A stretch of 64,000 bases of DNA from Rikenellaceae bacterium (GTDB lineage: Bacteria > Bacteroidota > Bacteroidia > Bacteroidales > UBA932): assembly GCA_003542575.1 (NCBI GenBank), contig DPKJ01000012.1, positions 113,790-177,789 of the forward strand. The letters are read 5' to 3'. Numbering within the stretch: the first letter of the stretch is position 1; every line of letters begins with the position of its first letter. Position numbers and translations under genes: made by a program. Below the pieces are notes generated by a model. It saw only the letters and a list, made by a program, of their open reading frames with translations, did no database searches and was not told where the DNA came from. Shown piece by piece: positions 49,092-58,938 of the stretch.

Positions 49092-50333
49092 ATGGAAGAG
49101 AAGAACATAATATACAGACTTAAGGGAGATAAGGTGATATGGATTATCATTTTTATGCTTTCGCTTATCTCGATTGCGGCAGTGTACTCTTCCAGCAGCT
49201 CACTTGCATTCAGAGAGAATAAAAGCACCATGGACTTTCTGTTTAAGCAATTAAGGTTTGTAATATTCGGATTAACTGCACTTTACATTTGCTATAAGAT
49301 TCCTCTTGGATGGTATAGAATGCTCTCCTATTTCGGAATAATTCTATCAATTGGTTTCCTGGTAGCTACTATGATCGTTGGAAGCAGCTATAATGATGCA
49401 GAGAGATGGCTGAGAATTGGTGTTATATCTTTTCAGCCTGCCGAGTTTGCAAAGATTGCTGTTGTTCTTTATCTGGCAAAAATCCTTGAAGACTTTAAAT
49501 TTGAAACATTTAAAGAATTTTTAATCTGGGCTGTGGCTCCGCTGGGCACTGTTATTCTACTTATTTTGTACGGAAGTATATCTACCGGCCTTCTGGTAGG
49601 GGCTGTCTCATTTCTGCTTTTTCTTATTGCAGGAATTAAGTGGAAACATCTCTTAAAAACAGCAGGAATAGCAGTATTAATGCTGGTGCTGATTGTTGTA
49701 CTGAACATGGCTTTCGGTCTTTTTCCGAGGTTAGAGACCGCTGTTAACAGAATAAAAAGTCATACTGTTGAAAACAAAGCCGAGGATACGCTCTCTCCTC
49801 AGGAAAAGCAGTCAATACTGGATAAAACATTCCAGGCCGATATGGCAAAAATAGCTGTGGCATCTGCAGGAATTCTGGGAAAAGGTCCCGGAAACAGCAT
49901 CCAGAGAAATCTTCTTCCACATCCATACTCAGACTATATCTATGCAATAATCATAGAGGAGTGGGGTTTCATAGGGGGGTTTTTAGTATTAATGCTTTAT
50001 GTCTGGTTCTTTACAAGGTGTATAATGCTTGCAAAGGCATGTACAAAAACATTCTCCCTAATGGTTGTAATGGGACTTGCAATACTCATAACATCCCAGG
50101 CAATGCTTCATATCTGTGTCAATGTAGGGCTCTTACCCGTAACAGGACACACTTTGCCGCTTGTCAGTCTTGGCGGTACATCGCTTATTATCATGAGTGG
50201 AGGATTTGGTATTATTTTGTCTGTCAGCAGAACGATTGAGAATATTTCAACAAAAGAGGCAGCAGCAAAGGCAGAAGAGAATAAAAATGAAGAGAATAAC
50301 AGTGTCGCAGCTGTTAAAGAGGAGAAAAAATAG
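49092..50333 (+). CDS. ftsW: Lipid II polymerase / cell division protein FtsW
   Basis: The 413-residue SEDS protein has about ten membrane segments and AERWLRIGVISFQPAEFAKIAVVLYLA (in pieces), with the PAE(F/L) motif, and PVTGHTLPLVSLGGTSLI near the C-terminus. It is the septal glycosyltransferase partner of FtsI. The C-terminus is a charged cytosolic tail. It ends directly at the murG start. Confidence 0.94.
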   Translation: MEEKNIIYRLKGDKVIWIIIFMLSLISIAAVYSSSSSLAFRENKSTMDFLFKQLRFVIFGLTALYICYKIPLGWYRMLSYFGIILSIGFLVATMIVGSSYNDAERWLRIGVISFQPAEFAKIAVVLYLAKILEDFKFETFKEFLIWAVAPLGTVILLILYGSISTGLLVGAVSFLLFLIAGIKWKHLLKTAGIAVLMLVLIVVLNMAFGLFPRLETAVNRIKSHTVENKAEDTLSPQEKQSILDKTFQADMAKIAVASAGILGKGPGNSIQRNLLPHPYSDYIYAIIIEEWGFIGGFLVLMLYVWFFTRCIMLAKACTKTFSLMVVMGLAILITSQAMLHICVNVGLLPVTGHTLPLVSLGGTSLIIMSGGFGIILSVSRTIENISTKEAAAKAEENKNEENNSVAAVKEEKK

Positions 50334-51443
50334 ATGAAAAAGGGGATTAGAGTCATAATCAGTGGTGGTGGAACGGGAGGACATATCTTCCCGGCAATAT
50401 CCATTGCCAATGCTCTTAAGGAAATTAGCCCCGAATGTGAGATACTGTTTGTAGGAGCATTGGGAAGAATGGAGATGGAGAGGGTTCCCGCTGCAGGATA
50501 TAAAATTGAAGGGCTGCCTGTTGCAGGGTTACAGAGGTCTTTAAGTATTGAAAATTTAAAGCTCCCCTTCAGGATAGTAAAAAGCCTTGGGATGGCAGGA
50601 AGAATTATTGAGAATTTCAAACCTGACGCTGCTGTTGGTGTAGGAGGGTATGCTTCCGGTCCACTGCTGTGGATGGCAGGAAGAAAGAGAGTCCCGTACA
50701 TTATACAGGAGCAGAACTCATACGCCGGACTTACAAATAAATTGCTTGGAAAGAGGGCGAAAAAAATATGTGTTGCATATGAGGGGATGGATAAATTCTT
50801 CAATAGTGATAAGATAATTCTTACAGGGAACCCAGTAAGAAAGGGTATAACAAAAGCTACCCCTGAGATGAAAGAGAGGGCTGCTCAACTTTTTTCTCTG
50901 GACAGAAGCAAAAAGACACTGCTTGTTACAGGGGGGTCACTGGGAGCAGGAACTCTTAACAGATGCATGACAGAATGGATAACTGCAAACATGGAGTGCG
51001 ATGTTAATATAATCTGGCAGACAGGAAAATACTACTATAACAATATTAAAGGGTTTAATGAACAAAACCCCAGAAACTACATACGATGTTACGAATTTCT
51101 GAGCGATATGGATCTTGCGTTAGCTGCAGCAGACGTGGTAATCAGCAGAGCCGGAGCAGGAACCATTTCTGAGCTTTGCATTGCAGCCAAAGCGGTAATA
51201 TTTGTACCGTCACCTAATGTAGCCGAAGATCATCAGACTCACAATGCCAGATCTCTATCCGACAAAGGAGCTGCGCTTCTTGTCCCTGACCAGTATGCCG
51301 TAGAAGAGCTGATGAAAACAGCAATGAGCCTTATAAAAGAGGATTCGCAAATAAAAGAACTTGAGATAAAAATTGAAGAGATGGCACTAAGAAATTCTGC
51401 AGAGATCATTGCAAGAGAGATAATTAAAGCAGCATCCCTTTAA
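50334..51443 (+). CDS. murG: UDP-GlcNAc:lipid I GlcNAc transferase
   Basis: The 369-residue GT28 enzyme has GGGTGGHIFPAISIANAL at the N-terminus, VGVGGYASGPLL, IIQEQNSYAGLTNKLL, LLVTGGSLGAGTLNR and SRAGAGTISELCIAAKAVIFVPSP, with VAEDHQTHNARSL. It adds GlcNAc to lipid I, giving lipid II. It starts at the base after the ftsW stop. Confidence 0.97.
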   Translation: MKKGIRVIISGGGTGGHIFPAISIANALKEISPECEILFVGALGRMEMERVPAAGYKIEGLPVAGLQRSLSIENLKLPFRIVKSLGMAGRIIENFKPDAAVGVGGYASGPLLWMAGRKRVPYIIQEQNSYAGLTNKLLGKRAKKICVAYEGMDKFFNSDKIILTGNPVRKGITKATPEMKERAAQLFSLDRSKKTLLVTGGSLGAGTLNRCMTEWITANMECDVNIIWQTGKYYYNNIKGFNEQNPRNYIRCYEFLSDMDLALAAADVVISRAGAGTISELCIAAKAVIFVPSPNVAEDHQTHNARSLSDKGAALLVPDQYAVEELMKTAMSLIKEDSQIKELEIKIEEMALRNSAEIIAREIIKAASL

Positions 51444-51456
51444 AATAAATGATAAA

Positions 51457-52824
51457 ATGAAAAATGTCTATTTGATTGGAATTGGAGGAATCGGGATGAG
51501 TGCCCTTGCCAGATATTACAAACATCACGGCAGCAATGTGGCAGGTTATGACAGAACTCCCAGCTCGCTTACCGATGAGCTTCAGCAGGAGGGAATGAAT
51601 ATCCATTTTGAAGATGATATTACCCAAATACCTCAGGTTTTCAAAAAGGAGAAAGATAAAACGCTGGTAATATATACACCGGCTATTCCTACCGATCTTA
51701 TGGAGTACATCTACTTTAAGGAGATGGGGTATACAATTGTCAAAAGATCTCTTGCTCTGGGAGTTATTGCAAAGGAGAAGCGCACGTTAGCTGTTGCCGG
51801 AACTCACGGAAAAACAACAACATCTACCCTATTAGCTCATATTCTTGAAAATTCAGGCAGAGGGTGCAACGCTTTTCTTGGTGGTATCTCAAAAAACTAC
51901 CATACCAATTTATTGTTAAGCGAGAGTAATCTTCTTGTAGCTGAGGCAGATGAGTTTGACAGATCGTTTCTTCAGCTATGGCCTCAGACTGCTGTTATAA
52001 CATCTGCCGATGCCGACCATCTTGACATATACAACAATTACGAAACAATAAAAAAGGCGTTTGAAGATTTTGCCTCACAGGTAAACGGGACATTAATAGT
52101 TAAGAAAGGGGCAGGAATTGATGCCGAAAATGTAAGTAAAGCAAAGGTTCTCTATTACTCATACGATGAGGAGTGTGATTTTTATGCCTCCAAAATAGAG
52201 GTTCAACCGGGAGGATATTTCAGATTCACGTTTAACTATCCAGGCGGTTCTATCAATAATTGCACCGTAGGCATTCCGGGATGGGTAAATGTAGAGAATG
52301 CTGTAGCGGCATCTGCAACAGCAATTATCGAGGGCATTTCTCCTGAAAAGGTTAAAGATGCTCTTGCACTCTTCCAGGGAGTTGAGAGAAGATTCGATAT
52401 TCAAATTAACACACTTAAGTGCTCATATATAGATGACTACGCTCATCACCCTAAAGAGTTGTCTGCTGCTGTAAGTTCAATCAGAAATATGTTCCCCGAA
52501 AGAAAGCTTACCGGAATATTCCAGCCTCATCTCTACACCCGCACAAGAGATTTTGCCGATGATTTTGCTGAGAGTTTGTCAAAACTTGACGAGTTGATTC
52601 TGATGGACATATACCCGGCCAGAGAGTTGCCTATCGAAGGAGTTTCATCGCAAATAATCCTTGATAATGTGACAATTAAAAATAAAACCCTCGTTGCAAA
52701 AGATGAGTTGATGGGTGAGTTGGTAAAAAGAGATATTGATGTACTGATAACATTTGGTGCCGGGGACATTGACAGATTTGTAAAACCTATAAGAGAGTAT
52801 CTTAAAAAAAGATATAATGTTTAA
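51457..52824 (+). CDS. murC: UDP-N-acetylmuramate--L-alanine ligase
   Basis: The 455-residue ligase has GIGGIGMSALARYY at the N-terminus, ATP site VAGTHGKTTTSTLLAHIL, AEADEFDRSFLQL, DADHLDIY, DDYAHHPKELSAAVSSIR and FQPHLYTRTRDFADDFAESL. It adds L-Ala to UDP-MurNAc. The end overlaps ftsQ by 8 bp. Confidence 0.97.
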   Translation: MKNVYLIGIGGIGMSALARYYKHHGSNVAGYDRTPSSLTDELQQEGMNIHFEDDITQIPQVFKKEKDKTLVIYTPAIPTDLMEYIYFKEMGYTIVKRSLALGVIAKEKRTLAVAGTHGKTTTSTLLAHILENSGRGCNAFLGGISKNYHTNLLLSESNLLVAEADEFDRSFLQLWPQTAVITSADADHLDIYNNYETIKKAFEDFASQVNGTLIVKKGAGIDAENVSKAKVLYYSYDEECDFYASKIEVQPGGYFRFTFNYPGGSINNCTVGIPGWVNVENAVAASATAIIEGISPEKVKDALALFQGVERRFDIQINTLKCSYIDDYAHHPKELSAAVSSIRNMFPERKLTGIFQPHLYTRTRDFADDFAESLSKLDELILMDIYPARELPIEGVSSQIILDNVTIKNKTLVAKDELMGELVKRDIDVLITFGAGDIDRFVKPIREYLKKRYNV

Positions 52825-53641
52825 AAAAATTCTCATATATACCGGTTATGTGCTAATTACAGCTGCACTGGTGGCCTATTTCTTCTGGTCATCTGTACTT
52901 ACTGCTGAGGAGACAGACAAACTACATTGCACCGAGATCAAAGTTGCCGTTTTAGACAGTGCAAAAAACCGTTTTGTAAGTCCAGCCGAGATAAAGGAGC
53001 TTCTGAGAGTAGAGGGGATAACTCCGGGAGAGAGCAAGATTAAGCATATTAACCTTTATGAACTCGAGAATATAATAAATAACCGAACAGCTGTGAAAAT
53101 TTCACAGGTGAGCATTAATCGGAGAGGAATTCTTAAGGTAGATATAACACAGAGGAGGCCGGTATTAAGACTTGAGACAGCCAACGGCGGTTTTTACATG
53201 GACGAGACGGCCTATATTTTCCCTCTAATGAGAAGTTTTACTTCATATGTACCTGTGGTTACCGGAAATATCCCGCTTAACATACCTGTTGGGTTTAGAG
53301 GCGAATTGAAAAACAATCAAAAATGGGCTTACAAGATACACAATCTGGGAATTTATCTTGAGAGAGAAAGTTTCTGGAACTCAATGGTAGAGCAGATTTA
53401 TGTGGATGAAAAGGGTGTCCTCTCTTTCATTCCAAGAGTGGGTAGTTTTGAGGTAATCTTTGGAGAACCAGAGAATATTGAGTACAAATTCCTCAAACTG
53501 GAGGCATTTTACAATAAGGTTATTCCGGCACAGGGCTGGGATGCATATAAGAGCGTTGATTTAAGATTCGGGAATCAGCTAGTTTGCAAAAAATCAGAGA
53601 AAAAATCAGAGAAAAAAATAAATAAAAACTTAAACTTATGA
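52817..53641 (+). CDS. ftsQ: Cell division protein FtsQ
   Basis: The 274-residue protein has a short N-terminus, one membrane helix (about residues 7-26), a POTRA-like domain (FVSPAEIKELLRVEG and VSINRRGILKVDITQRRPVLRL) and a FtsQ beta domain with KSVDLRFGNQLVCK. The C-terminus is Lys/Glu/Ser-rich (KKSEKKSEKK), from a short DNA direct repeat near 53590-53620. It overlaps murC by 8 bp and ftsA by 4 bp. Confidence 0.88.
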   Translation: MFKKILIYTGYVLITAALVAYFFWSSVLTAEETDKLHCTEIKVAVLDSAKNRFVSPAEIKELLRVEGITPGESKIKHINLYELENIINNRTAVKISQVSINRRGILKVDITQRRPVLRLETANGGFYMDETAYIFPLMRSFTSYVPVVTGNIPLNIPVGFRGELKNNQKWAYKIHNLGIYLERESFWNSMVEQIYVDEKGVLSFIPRVGSFEVIFGEPENIEYKFLKLEAFYNKVIPAQGWDAYKSVDLRFGNQLVCKKSEKKSEKKINKNLNL

Positions 53642-54975
53642 ATAATTATGTTGCGGCCATAGACCTGGGAACCACAAAAGTGGTTACCCTGGTAGGAGAG
53701 AAGACGGAGTCGGGTTTCAGGATTATAGCATTCCGCGAAGCACCTTCAAAGGGAGTTATGCGAGGCGAGGTGGTAAACATACAGGAGGTTCTTGACTCAT
53801 TGCTTCCTACTATCGAAGAGATTAAAAAAGAGCACTCCATTGAGATCAGAGAGGTTTATGTGGGAATCGCAGGACAAAATATAAAGTGCTCGTCTGCAAG
53901 AATAAGCAGAAACAGAAGCAGGGCAGAAAACCTCATCTCTCAGGAAGAGATTGACGAGATGATCAAAGAGATGTCCAATTCCAGGGTTAATGCCGGAGAG
54001 AAGATTCTGCATGTTATTCCTCAGTCATACAATGTTGATGACCACATGGGGGTTGAAAGTGCAAAGGGCATGACCGGAACCAGAATCGAAGGTGACTATA
54101 AACTCTTTATAGGAAAAACAAACTCTGTGGAGCATAGTAAACTGGTTATCAGCCGCGCCGGATTAAAACTGAGAGAGCTCATTCTTGAGCCTGTAGCATC
54201 AGGCAGAGCTGTTCTGTCTGAAGATGAAACGGAACTTGGAGTGGCGATGGTAGATATCGGAGGCGGAACAACCGATTTGCTCATATACCACAATAATATT
54301 ATCAGACACACTGCAGTGATTCCATTTGGAGGAAATTCCATTACAGAAGATCTCAGGCAAGGGTGCGGTGTTTCACTAAGAAATGCTGAGCAGATGAAAA
54401 TTCAGTATGGCTCTTGCTATAGTGAATATGCCCCGGAAAATAAAACGGTAATAATCCCCGGCCTTGGAGGCAGAGAATCCAGAGAGGTCTCATTTAAAGT
54501 GATTGCAGGAATTATTGAGGCAAGAGTTGAAGAGATTATTGAGGCAATCATGTATGAAATTGAAAATTCAGGATATCAGGACAGACTGGGAGCAGGCATA
54601 GTAATTACAGGCGGAGGTTCACAGCTTACAAACCTTTGTCAGTTTGTAAAATTCAGAACAGGATACGACACCAGAATTGCCTCACCGTCAAATCATGTAT
54701 GTTTTGAAACATCACATGAAATTTGCAGACCTGCAACTTCAACAGCAATAGGTCTTCTTATTCTTGGACATGAAAGCGAGCAGAATAAAGTGGAAGAGAC
54801 TCCATCATGCACAACTCTGTTTCCTGAGGAGGAGATTATGTCCGAAGCAGGCTCTTCTGCCGGACGCAGAGAAAAGACAGGCTCCAAGGGAGGTACAAGA
54901 AGCGGAAGAAATTTACTTGGCTCTATTCCGGGCTTTTTCGGAAACATATTTGAAAATTCCAATGACGAAGCATAA
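53638..54975 (+). CDS. ftsA: Cell division protein FtsA
   Basis: The 445-residue actin-like protein has AIDLGTTKVVTLVGE (phosphate 1), the SHS2 region, MVDIGGGTTDLLIYHNN (phosphate 2) and GIVITGGGSQL. The C-terminus LLGSIPGFFGNIFE could be the amphipathic membrane-targeting helix, reached by a Ser/Gly/Lys-rich linker longer than in E. coli. FtsA tethers FtsZ to the membrane. Its 5' end overlaps ftsQ by 4 bp. Confidence 0.95.
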   Translation: MNNYVAAIDLGTTKVVTLVGEKTESGFRIIAFREAPSKGVMRGEVVNIQEVLDSLLPTIEEIKKEHSIEIREVYVGIAGQNIKCSSARISRNRSRAENLISQEEIDEMIKEMSNSRVNAGEKILHVIPQSYNVDDHMGVESAKGMTGTRIEGDYKLFIGKTNSVEHSKLVISRAGLKLRELILEPVASGRAVLSEDETELGVAMVDIGGGTTDLLIYHNNIIRHTAVIPFGGNSITEDLRQGCGVSLRNAEQMKIQYGSCYSEYAPENKTVIIPGLGGRESREVSFKVIAGIIEARVEEIIEAIMYEIENSGYQDRLGAGIVITGGGSQLTNLCQFVKFRTGYDTRIASPSNHVCFETSHEICRPATSTAIGLLILGHESEQNKVEETPSCTTLFPEEEIMSEAGSSAGRREKTGSKGGTRSGRNLLGSIPGFFGNIFENSNDEA

Positions 54976-54984
54976 CTTTGTATT

Positions 54985-56364
54985 ATGAAAGAGTATTTAC
55001 CGGTAGACTGGGAAGCCAACAGGTCCATCATCAAGGTTATTGGTGTAGGCGGAGGTGGCGGGAACGCTGTCAATCAGATGTTCAGGCAAGGCATTAAGGA
55101 TGTAGATTTTTTAATCTGCAACACTGATGTTCAGGCTCTTGCTGCCAGTCCTGTGCCAGAAAAACTTCAGCTTGGAAACGTTGCAACCCGTGGCCTTGGG
55201 GCCGGTTGTAATCCCGAACAGGGAAGAAAGGCCGCAATGGAGACAATCGACAAAATTACCGAACTTCTTAGCGGATATACAGAGATGGTCTTTATAACTG
55301 CCGGCATGGGTGGTGGCACCGGAACCGGAGCAGCCCCTGTTATTGCAAAGGTGGCAAGAGATATGGGACTCCTTACGGTTGCAGTTGTTACCCTCCCGTT
55401 TAGAGATGAGGGAAGCGAATTTCTAAAAAGGGCCATTCTTGGAATTAAAGAGCTTGAAAAAAATGTAGATAGTCTTCTGATTATTGACAATCAGAAATTA
55501 TATAAAATATTTGGGGAGCTCTCAATTTTTGAGGCATTCCCTAAAGCAGACGCAGTGTTGAGTACTGCCGTGAAGGGTATTGCAGAGATAATCACACGTC
55601 CCGGTTTTATTAATGTTGACTTTGCTGATGTCAGAATGGTAATGAACAACAGCGGTATGGCACTTATGGGCGTGGGAACAGCAACAGGTGAAAACAGAGC
55701 CATACGGGCTGTCGAAGAGGCACTCTCTTCGCCGCTCCTAAATGACTTTGATTTAACATCTGCAAAAAATGTTCTTGTTAACATAACCTCCAGCAACGAT
55801 CACGGTCTTACTATGGCAGAGCTGTCACAAATTATGGCTTACATAAGTGAATTTACCGGAGGGAATGCCGAGAACTTCAAACGCGGAGTAGTTTGTGATC
55901 CTTCAATCGGTGAGTCCATCAGCGTTACCATTGTAGCAACGGGATTTGACATGCACTCTCTGCCTCAGATTTCATCTTCCGGAGGTAAAATTGTCGAAAG
56001 TGTAGTTCTTGGCAATGAGATAATGCAGTCTGTATCACAGAAAAACGAAGAGCATTTGTCTCCTGTTCCGGCAGACATTATTCCGGCAGAAAGACCGCTG
56101 AAACCATCTGTGAAGCAACCTTCTTACAGTCAGGAAAGCGTTGTGAAAAAGAGTAAACCGGCACTAATCCTGGAACAGGGAGAGGATATCTCCCAATTGG
56201 AGAAACAACCCGCCTATATTCGAAAACAGATGAAACTAAAGAATCAGGAGAGCGGTTCACCAGTTTCGGATATGAGAGAGAGCAGCACATTCAGACTCGA
56301 AGAGAACGACGGAAAGCAGCAACTCTTATCGGACAATTCATATATACATCAAACACAAGACTAA
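54985..56364 (+). CDS. ftsZ: Cell division protein FtsZ
   Basis: The 459-residue tubulin homologue has VIGVGGGGGNAVNQMFRQG, LICNTDVQAL, the tubulin signature GMGGGTGTGAAPVIAKVA and T7-loop residues NVDFADVRMVM. The C-terminal conserved peptide is QPAYIRKQMKL near residue 410, but about 45 further residues follow, ending LLSDNSYIHQTQD. This tail beyond the usual FtsA-binding end is typical of Bacteroidota. It is 9 bp after ftsA. Confidence 0.97.
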   Translation: MKEYLPVDWEANRSIIKVIGVGGGGGNAVNQMFRQGIKDVDFLICNTDVQALAASPVPEKLQLGNVATRGLGAGCNPEQGRKAAMETIDKITELLSGYTEMVFITAGMGGGTGTGAAPVIAKVARDMGLLTVAVVTLPFRDEGSEFLKRAILGIKELEKNVDSLLIIDNQKLYKIFGELSIFEAFPKADAVLSTAVKGIAEIITRPGFINVDFADVRMVMNNSGMALMGVGTATGENRAIRAVEEALSSPLLNDFDLTSAKNVLVNITSSNDHGLTMAELSQIMAYISEFTGGNAENFKRGVVCDPSIGESISVTIVATGFDMHSLPQISSSGGKIVESVVLGNEIMQSVSQKNEEHLSPVPADIIPAERPLKPSVKQPSYSQESVVKKSKPALILEQGEDISQLEKQPAYIRKQMKLKNQESGSPVSDMRESSTFRLEENDGKQQLLSDNSYIHQTQD

Positions 56365-56365
56365 G

Positions 56366-57913
56366 ATGACCGCAAAGACCAGAGTACGATTCGCCCCAAG
56401 TCCTACGGGACCGCTTCATATTGGAGGTGTAAGGACAGCTCTGTATAATTACCTTTATGCAAAGAAGAGAGGGGGAGATTTCATTCTCAGAATTGAGGAT
56501 ACCGATTCACAAAGATTTGTTCCCGGAGCAGAGGAGTACATAATCGAGGCTCTTGCATGGTGCGGAATATCACCTGATGAAGGTGTTGAAAATGGCAAAA
56601 TAGTTGAAAAACCATCTGATAAACACCCATTTGCGCCCTACAGACAGTCACAGAGGAAAAATATTTACAGAGATTACGCTGAGGATCTGGTAAAAAAAGG
56701 TTATGCATATTATGCATTTGATACTTCAGAAGAGCTCGACAAAGTAAGATCTCAGACAGAGGCAAACGGAGAGGTATTTACATACAACTTCCAGATAAGA
56801 GAGAAGATGAAAACCTCTCTTTCTTTGTCACCGGAAGAGATAGAGAGACTCCTGGGACAAGACAATAAATGGGTTGTGAGGTTTAAAATGCCTGTCAATC
56901 ACATTATTAAAATTACAGATGAGATAAGGGGCGATATTGAAGTAAATTCATCAACTCTTGACGACAAGGTTTTATGGAAAGCAGCCGATCAGCTGCCCAC
57001 ATACCATTTGGCAAATGTTGTTGATGACAAACTAATGGAGATTAGCGACGTTATACGCGGAGAGGAGTGGTTACCTTCACTTCCTTTACATTTTATGCTA
57101 TATGAGGCATTTGGCTGGAATGATTCCAGGCCTCGTTTTGCCCACCTTTCTCTGCTTTTGAAACCTGATGGAAAGGGAAAACTAAGCAAGAGAGATGGAG
57201 ATCGTCTCGGATTCCCGGTATTTCCTCTTGAGTGGAAAAATGATGCAGGAGAGATATCAAGGGGATATAGAGAGGATGGCTACTTTCCTGAAGCATTTGT
57301 AAACCTTCTTGCTTTTTTAGGCTGGAACCCCGGAACAGAACAGGAGATATTTTCACTTGAAGAGTTAACAGAAGCCTTTACTCTTGAAAGAGTTGTCAAA
57401 TCGGGAGCAAAGTTTAATCCCGAGAAGGCTAAATGGTTCAACCAGGAGTATTTAAGATTGAGAAGTTCAGAAGCACTTGCTTTAGAATTTGCGTTGGTGT
57501 TAAAAGAAAATGGAATTGAAAGAGATACTGAATACATTACGAAGGTTATAGAGTTGTTTAAAGATAGAGCAACTTTTGTGAATGATTTTTGGACTCTCTC
57601 AGACTTTATGTTTAAAACTCCTGAAAACTACGACCTTAAGGTCAAAGACAAATTCTGGAAAGAGGATACATCCAACATTCTGGATCAGATAATTGTATTA
57701 TTTGAGGGATTAGAAAATTTCACAAAAGAGAGCATCGAAAACATATTACCTGCAACAATAAAGGAGAGAGGCTGGCAGATGGGCTCTGTCATGAATTGCC
57801 TTAGATTGCTTCTTGTTGGAGAATCAAAGGGTCCGGGAGTTGCAGATATTATGGCTCTTTTGGGAAAAGAGGAGAGTATTCTAAGAATCCGACGCAAGTT
57901 GTTGCTCCCATAA
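56366..57913 (+). CDS. gltX: Glutamyl-tRNA synthetase
   Basis: The 515-residue class I synthetase has RFAPSPTGPLHIGGVRTALYNYL (in pieces; HIGH-type motif HIGG), ILRIEDTDSQRFV, the KLSKRDG loop equivalent of KMSKS near residue 272, and FLGWNPGTEQEIFSLEEL. It charges tRNA-Glu. It begins 1 bp after ftsZ, so it may be read through from the dcw operon. Its 3' end overlaps the convergent galE by 33 bp. Confidence 0.96.
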   Translation: MTAKTRVRFAPSPTGPLHIGGVRTALYNYLYAKKRGGDFILRIEDTDSQRFVPGAEEYIIEALAWCGISPDEGVENGKIVEKPSDKHPFAPYRQSQRKNIYRDYAEDLVKKGYAYYAFDTSEELDKVRSQTEANGEVFTYNFQIREKMKTSLSLSPEEIERLLGQDNKWVVRFKMPVNHIIKITDEIRGDIEVNSSTLDDKVLWKAADQLPTYHLANVVDDKLMEISDVIRGEEWLPSLPLHFMLYEAFGWNDSRPRFAHLSLLLKPDGKGKLSKRDGDRLGFPVFPLEWKNDAGEISRGYREDGYFPEAFVNLLAFLGWNPGTEQEIFSLEELTEAFTLERVVKSGAKFNPEKAKWFNQEYLRLRSSEALALEFALVLKENGIERDTEYITKVIELFKDRATFVNDFWTLSDFMFKTPENYDLKVKDKFWKEDTSNILDQIIVLFEGLENFTKESIENILPATIKERGWQMGSVMNCLRLLLVGESKGPGVADIMALLGKEESILRIRRKLLLP

Positions 57914-58927
57914 CCAGGCACTTTTCATCACCGCATCAAGCGGTGTCTCTGCTATCCAACCCAGAATCTCATTTGCTCTGGAAGGGTCTGCCCACACCTG
58001 TTCAATATCACCCTCCCTTCTTGGAGCTATTATGTACGGAACTTTTACTCCGGTTGCCTTTTCGAATTCGTTTATCACTTCGAGAACCGAAAGGCCTCTG
58101 CCTGTTCCCAGGTTAAAGAACTCAATGTTTCCCTCCATCTTTTCAGACTCATACAGCATACGCTTTATTGCTGCAACATGTGCTTTTGCCAGGTCACATA
58201 TATAAATATAATCCCTTATACATGAGCCGTCCGGTGTATTATAATCGTTGCCGAATACACTTAGGCGCTCTCTTTTTCCGATTGCAGTCTGGGTTACAAA
58301 AGGGAGCAGGTTCTGAGGTACTCCTCTTGGCAACTCTCCGATAAGAGCACTTTCATGTGCACCAATAGGATTAAAATACCTAAGAGAGATAACTTTAAGG
58401 TTAGGTTTAAATGCCCTGGCAGTATCTTCAAGAATATCTTCACACATCTGCTTTGTCATGCCGTAAGGAGATTCTGCCTTTTTTATTGGAGCATTTTCAC
58501 TCACCGGAAGATTCTCTTTGTCAGGCTGGCCATAAACAGTACATGAAGATGAAAATACAACGGCGGCTTTGGAAGAAGATGTCAGAATTTGCAAAAGGTT
58601 TATCAGTGACTGTAAATTATTGCGATAATACATTAATGGCTCTTTCACGCTCTCTCCTACTGCTTTGTATGCAGCAAAATGTATCGCAGCATCTACTTCG
58701 CCTACCTGCTCCATTACTTTTGAGAAAGCACTTAAATCTGCACAGTCTGCCTTAAAAAAAGCAGGCCTCTCACCTGTTATCTTCTCAATTCTATCAATAA
58801 CATCCTCCGATGAGTTTGAGAGGTTATCAACAATAACAACTTCAAAACCGGTTTTTTGAAGTTCAACTGTGGTATGAGCGCCAATATAGCCTGCTCCTCC
58901 GGTTACAAGAACCTTTAACCTCTTCAT
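57881..58927 (-). CDS. galE: UDP-glucose 4-epimerase
   Basis: The 348-residue SDR enzyme has VTGGAGYIGAHTTVELQ (NAD site), VFSSSCTVYGQP, the catalytic Y-x3-K in SPYGMTKQMCEDIL, LRYFNPIGAHESALIGE and TPDGSCIRDYIYICDLA. It interconverts UDP-glucose and UDP-galactose. It is 11 bp downstream of the DegT-type aminotransferase gene, suggesting a sugar-nucleotide or glycan operon. Confidence 0.95.
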   Translation of the reverse strand: MKRLKVLVTGGAGYIGAHTTVELQKTGFEVVIVDNLSNSSEDVIDRIEKITGERPAFFKADCADLSAFSKVMEQVGEVDAAIHFAAYKAVGESVKEPLMYYRNNLQSLINLLQILTSSSKAAVVFSSSCTVYGQPDKENLPVSENAPIKKAESPYGMTKQMCEDILEDTARAFKPNLKVISLRYFNPIGAHESALIGELPRGVPQNLLPFVTQTAIGKRERLSVFGNDYNTPDGSCIRDYIYICDLAKAHVAAIKRMLYESEKMEGNIEFFNLGTGRGLSVLEVINEFEKATGVKVPYIIAPRREGDIEQVWADPSRANEILGWIAETPLDAVMKSAWLWEQQLASDS

Positions 58928-58938
58928 TATATAATTTT

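Noticed and set aside
50108..50803. 231-codon minus-strand open frame across ftsW and murG
   Set aside because: Antisense shadow of two well-conserved genes; Pro/Ser-rich composition without recognisable domains.
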